The notes beneath the pieces are model-generated. The model was not told the DNA's origin. It did not search any database and was given only the letters and a program-made list of their open reading frames with translations. From the NCBI GenBank assembly GCA_002422455.1, contig DIVK01000086.1, positions 1 through 8,054 on the forward strand: 8,054 nt of DNA, written 5' to 3'. The position numbers and the translations under genes are program-made. Source of the DNA: Rhodoferax sp. UBA6134 (GTDB taxonomy: Bacteria; Pseudomonadota; Gammaproteobacteria; Burkholderiales; Burkholderiaceae_C). Shown here piece by piece: positions 6,949 through 8,054 of this stretch (positions are counted from its first letter, which is position 1; each line of letters opens with the position of its first letter).

Positions 6949-7920
6949 ATGAGTCGTGTCAACGTCAACTGGCAGACCGTCACCCGCCAGCCCGACGAAC
7001 TGGGCGAGTCGCCCTTCTGGCACCCGCAGGAACGCATGCTGTACTGGGTCGACATTGCAGGCAAAAAAATCCTGCGCCTCCACGTGGCCACAGACACCAT
7101 GGAAACCTGGGAACTGCCCTCGGAGCCCGGCTGCATCGCGCCCGCCGGCGGCGGCGGTCTGGTCATGGCCCTGCGCCACGGCGTGTTCCGCGCCCGCCAG
7201 TGGCGCGGGCCATTGCAGCGGATTGCCACCCTCGATTACGATCCGGCGTACCTGCGCGCCAACGACGGCAAGTGCGACGCCGTGGGGCGGTTCTGGATCG
7301 GCACCCTGGACGAGACGCGCGTGACCCGTAACGCGGCCCTCTATTCGCTGGACTGCCGCGCCGCCCATGCCCCGCTGGTCGAGCGCAAGACCGATCACGC
7401 CACACTCCCCGCCACCACCGCCAACGGGCTGGCCTGGAGCCCCGACGGGCGCACCCTGTACTGGGCTGACACGCCGCGCCACCTGGTGCATGCCTGGGAT
7501 TTTGAAATCCACAGCAACACCCTGACGGCGCACCGTACCTTCGTGCAATTCGCACCCAAGCCCGCGGGTTGGCAGTTCAACCCGGCGGGCGACGGCGCGG
7601 CCTATGGCGGGCGTCCGGACGGCGCGGCCGTGGACGTGCAGGGAAATTACTACGTGGCCATGTTTGAGGGACAGCGCGTGTGCAAGTTCGCGCCGGACGG
7701 CACCCTGCTGGCCGAGTTCGCAACACCTGTGCCATGCCCCACCATGCCCTGCTTCGGCGGGGAAGACTTGCAAACCCTGTATCTCACCAGCGCACGTCAC
7801 CACCGCAGTGCCACGGAACTCGAAGCGTTCCCCCGCTCAGGCTGCGTGTTTTCCATGCGGCTGGACGTGCCGGGATTGCCCGTGAATTTTTTCGCCGGCC
7901 CGACGCTTCACTCCCGCTGA
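6949..7920 (+). CDS. SMP-30/gluconolactonase/LRE-family sugar lactonase
   Basis: A predicted metal-dependent six-bladed beta-propeller hydrolase that opens sugar lactones (for example aldono-1,4- or 1,5-lactones) to the acids. The four metal-ligand positions known from the family are visible: Glu20 (LGESPFWHP), Asn105 (RANDGKCD), Asn159 (TANGLAWSPDG) and Asp224 (GGRPDGAAVD). Other family hallmarks are the MLYWVDI strand near residue 30, GRFWIGTLDE, TLYWADT, and the C-terminal PTMPCFGGEDLQTLYLTSAR segment. At 323 aa it is somewhat longer than the roughly 290 aa common in the family. No signal peptide is seen, so it is probably cytoplasmic. The substrate cannot be read from the sequence. It sits 71 bp after the signalling operon on the same strand but has no evident functional tie to it. 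Its 3' end overlaps the convergent minus-strand gene by 13 bp. Confidence 0.92.
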   Translation: MSRVNVNWQTVTRQPDELGESPFWHPQERMLYWVDIAGKKILRLHVATDTMETWELPSEPGCIAPAGGGGLVMALRHGVFRARQWRGPLQRIATLDYDPAYLRANDGKCDAVGRFWIGTLDETRVTRNAALYSLDCRAAHAPLVERKTDHATLPATTANGLAWSPDGRTLYWADTPRHLVHAWDFEIHSNTLTAHRTFVQFAPKPAGWQFNPAGDGAAYGGRPDGAAVDVQGNYYVAMFEGQRVCKFAPDGTLLAEFATPVPCPTMPCFGGEDLQTLYLTSARHHRSATELEAFPRSGCVFSMRLDVPGLPVNFFAGPTLHSR

Positions 7921-8054
7921 TCCGCCTGCTCTGGCGCAACAGACGAGTGTTTGCTGAACGACGCCAGCGCCAGCAGGGAAGCCAGCAAAATCAGACCGCC
8001 GCCCAGCAGGGTGCGGGCCGATAGCTCACCGGCGCCCAGCAGCACCGATGACAC
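7908..8054 (-). CDS. C-terminal end of a membrane protein, probably EamA/DMT-family transporter (partial)
   Basis: On the minus strand an open frame enters from the right edge and stops at TGA (bases 7910-7908), giving 48 residues. It reads VSSVLLGAGELSARTLLGGG, then a hydrophobic helix LILLASLLALASF, then a short polar tail ending QADQRE. A 'LLGxxEL...GGxLILxxxLLA' ending is typical of the last helix of EamA-type (drug/metabolite transporter superfamily) permeases, where a conserved Glu follows a helix and a Gly-rich final helix closes the protein. Only this end is present, so substrate and topology are unknown; another small-residue-rich membrane protein remains possible. The gene is convergent with the lactonase gene and their coding ends overlap by 13 bp. 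Confidence 0.65.
   Translation of the reverse strand: MSSVLLGAGELSARTLLGGGLILLASLLALASFSKHSSVAPEQADQRE

Noticed and set aside
6946..7803. 285-codon open frame on the minus strand
   Set aside because: It mirrors almost exactly the SMP-30 family gene, whose metal ligands and ribosome binding site make the + strand the coding one.

Overview
The window is about 8 kb of GC-rich, gene-dense DNA. It looks proteobacterial, most likely betaproteobacterial, judging from base composition, the style of the chemosensory cluster and the domain mix. This assignment is inference; no rRNA or other taxonomic marker is present.

Bases 1-6877 carry the distal part of a chemosensory operon on the + strand. It begins with the last 30 codons of a methyl-accepting chemotaxis protein (1-95). 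Next is a hybrid CheA kinase with HPt, long dimerisation, ATPase, CheW-like and receiver domains (117-2396). A CheB methylesterase follows (2490-3557). Last is a 1107-residue response regulator with order REC-linker-GAF-PAS-GAF-GGDEF-EAL (3554-6877), whose start overlaps the cheB stop as ATGA. Kinase, methylesterase, then a c-di-GMP response regulator is the gene order of the Wsp system (wspE-wspF-wspR) and of related 'alternative cellular function' chemosensory systems. No flagellar genes, CheY-only protein, CheR or CheW are in view; CheR and CheW would be expected upstream of base 1.

The most notable point is the output. WspR is a diguanylate cyclase. Here the GGDEF signature has decayed to SADCF and the inhibitory-site Arg is lost, while the EAL domain keeps every catalytic position I can check. 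Phosphorylation by this Wsp-like array is therefore predicted to control c-di-GMP breakdown, not synthesis. The kinase gene also contains an uninterrupted run of 11 C in its proline-rich linker. This is a candidate slippage site that could switch the whole pathway off or on. The receiver domain of CheB has Arg where the conserved switch Lys is expected.

Bases 6949-7920 encode an SMP-30/gluconolactonase-family lactonase with all metal ligands present, same strand, with its own good ribosome binding site and no obvious link to signalling. It converges on, and overlaps by 13 bp, the end of a minus-strand gene (7908-8054) that looks like the C-terminus of an EamA/DMT-type transporter. No RNA genes, mobile elements, CRISPR arrays or attachment sites were seen. 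No gap between genes exceeds 93 bp.
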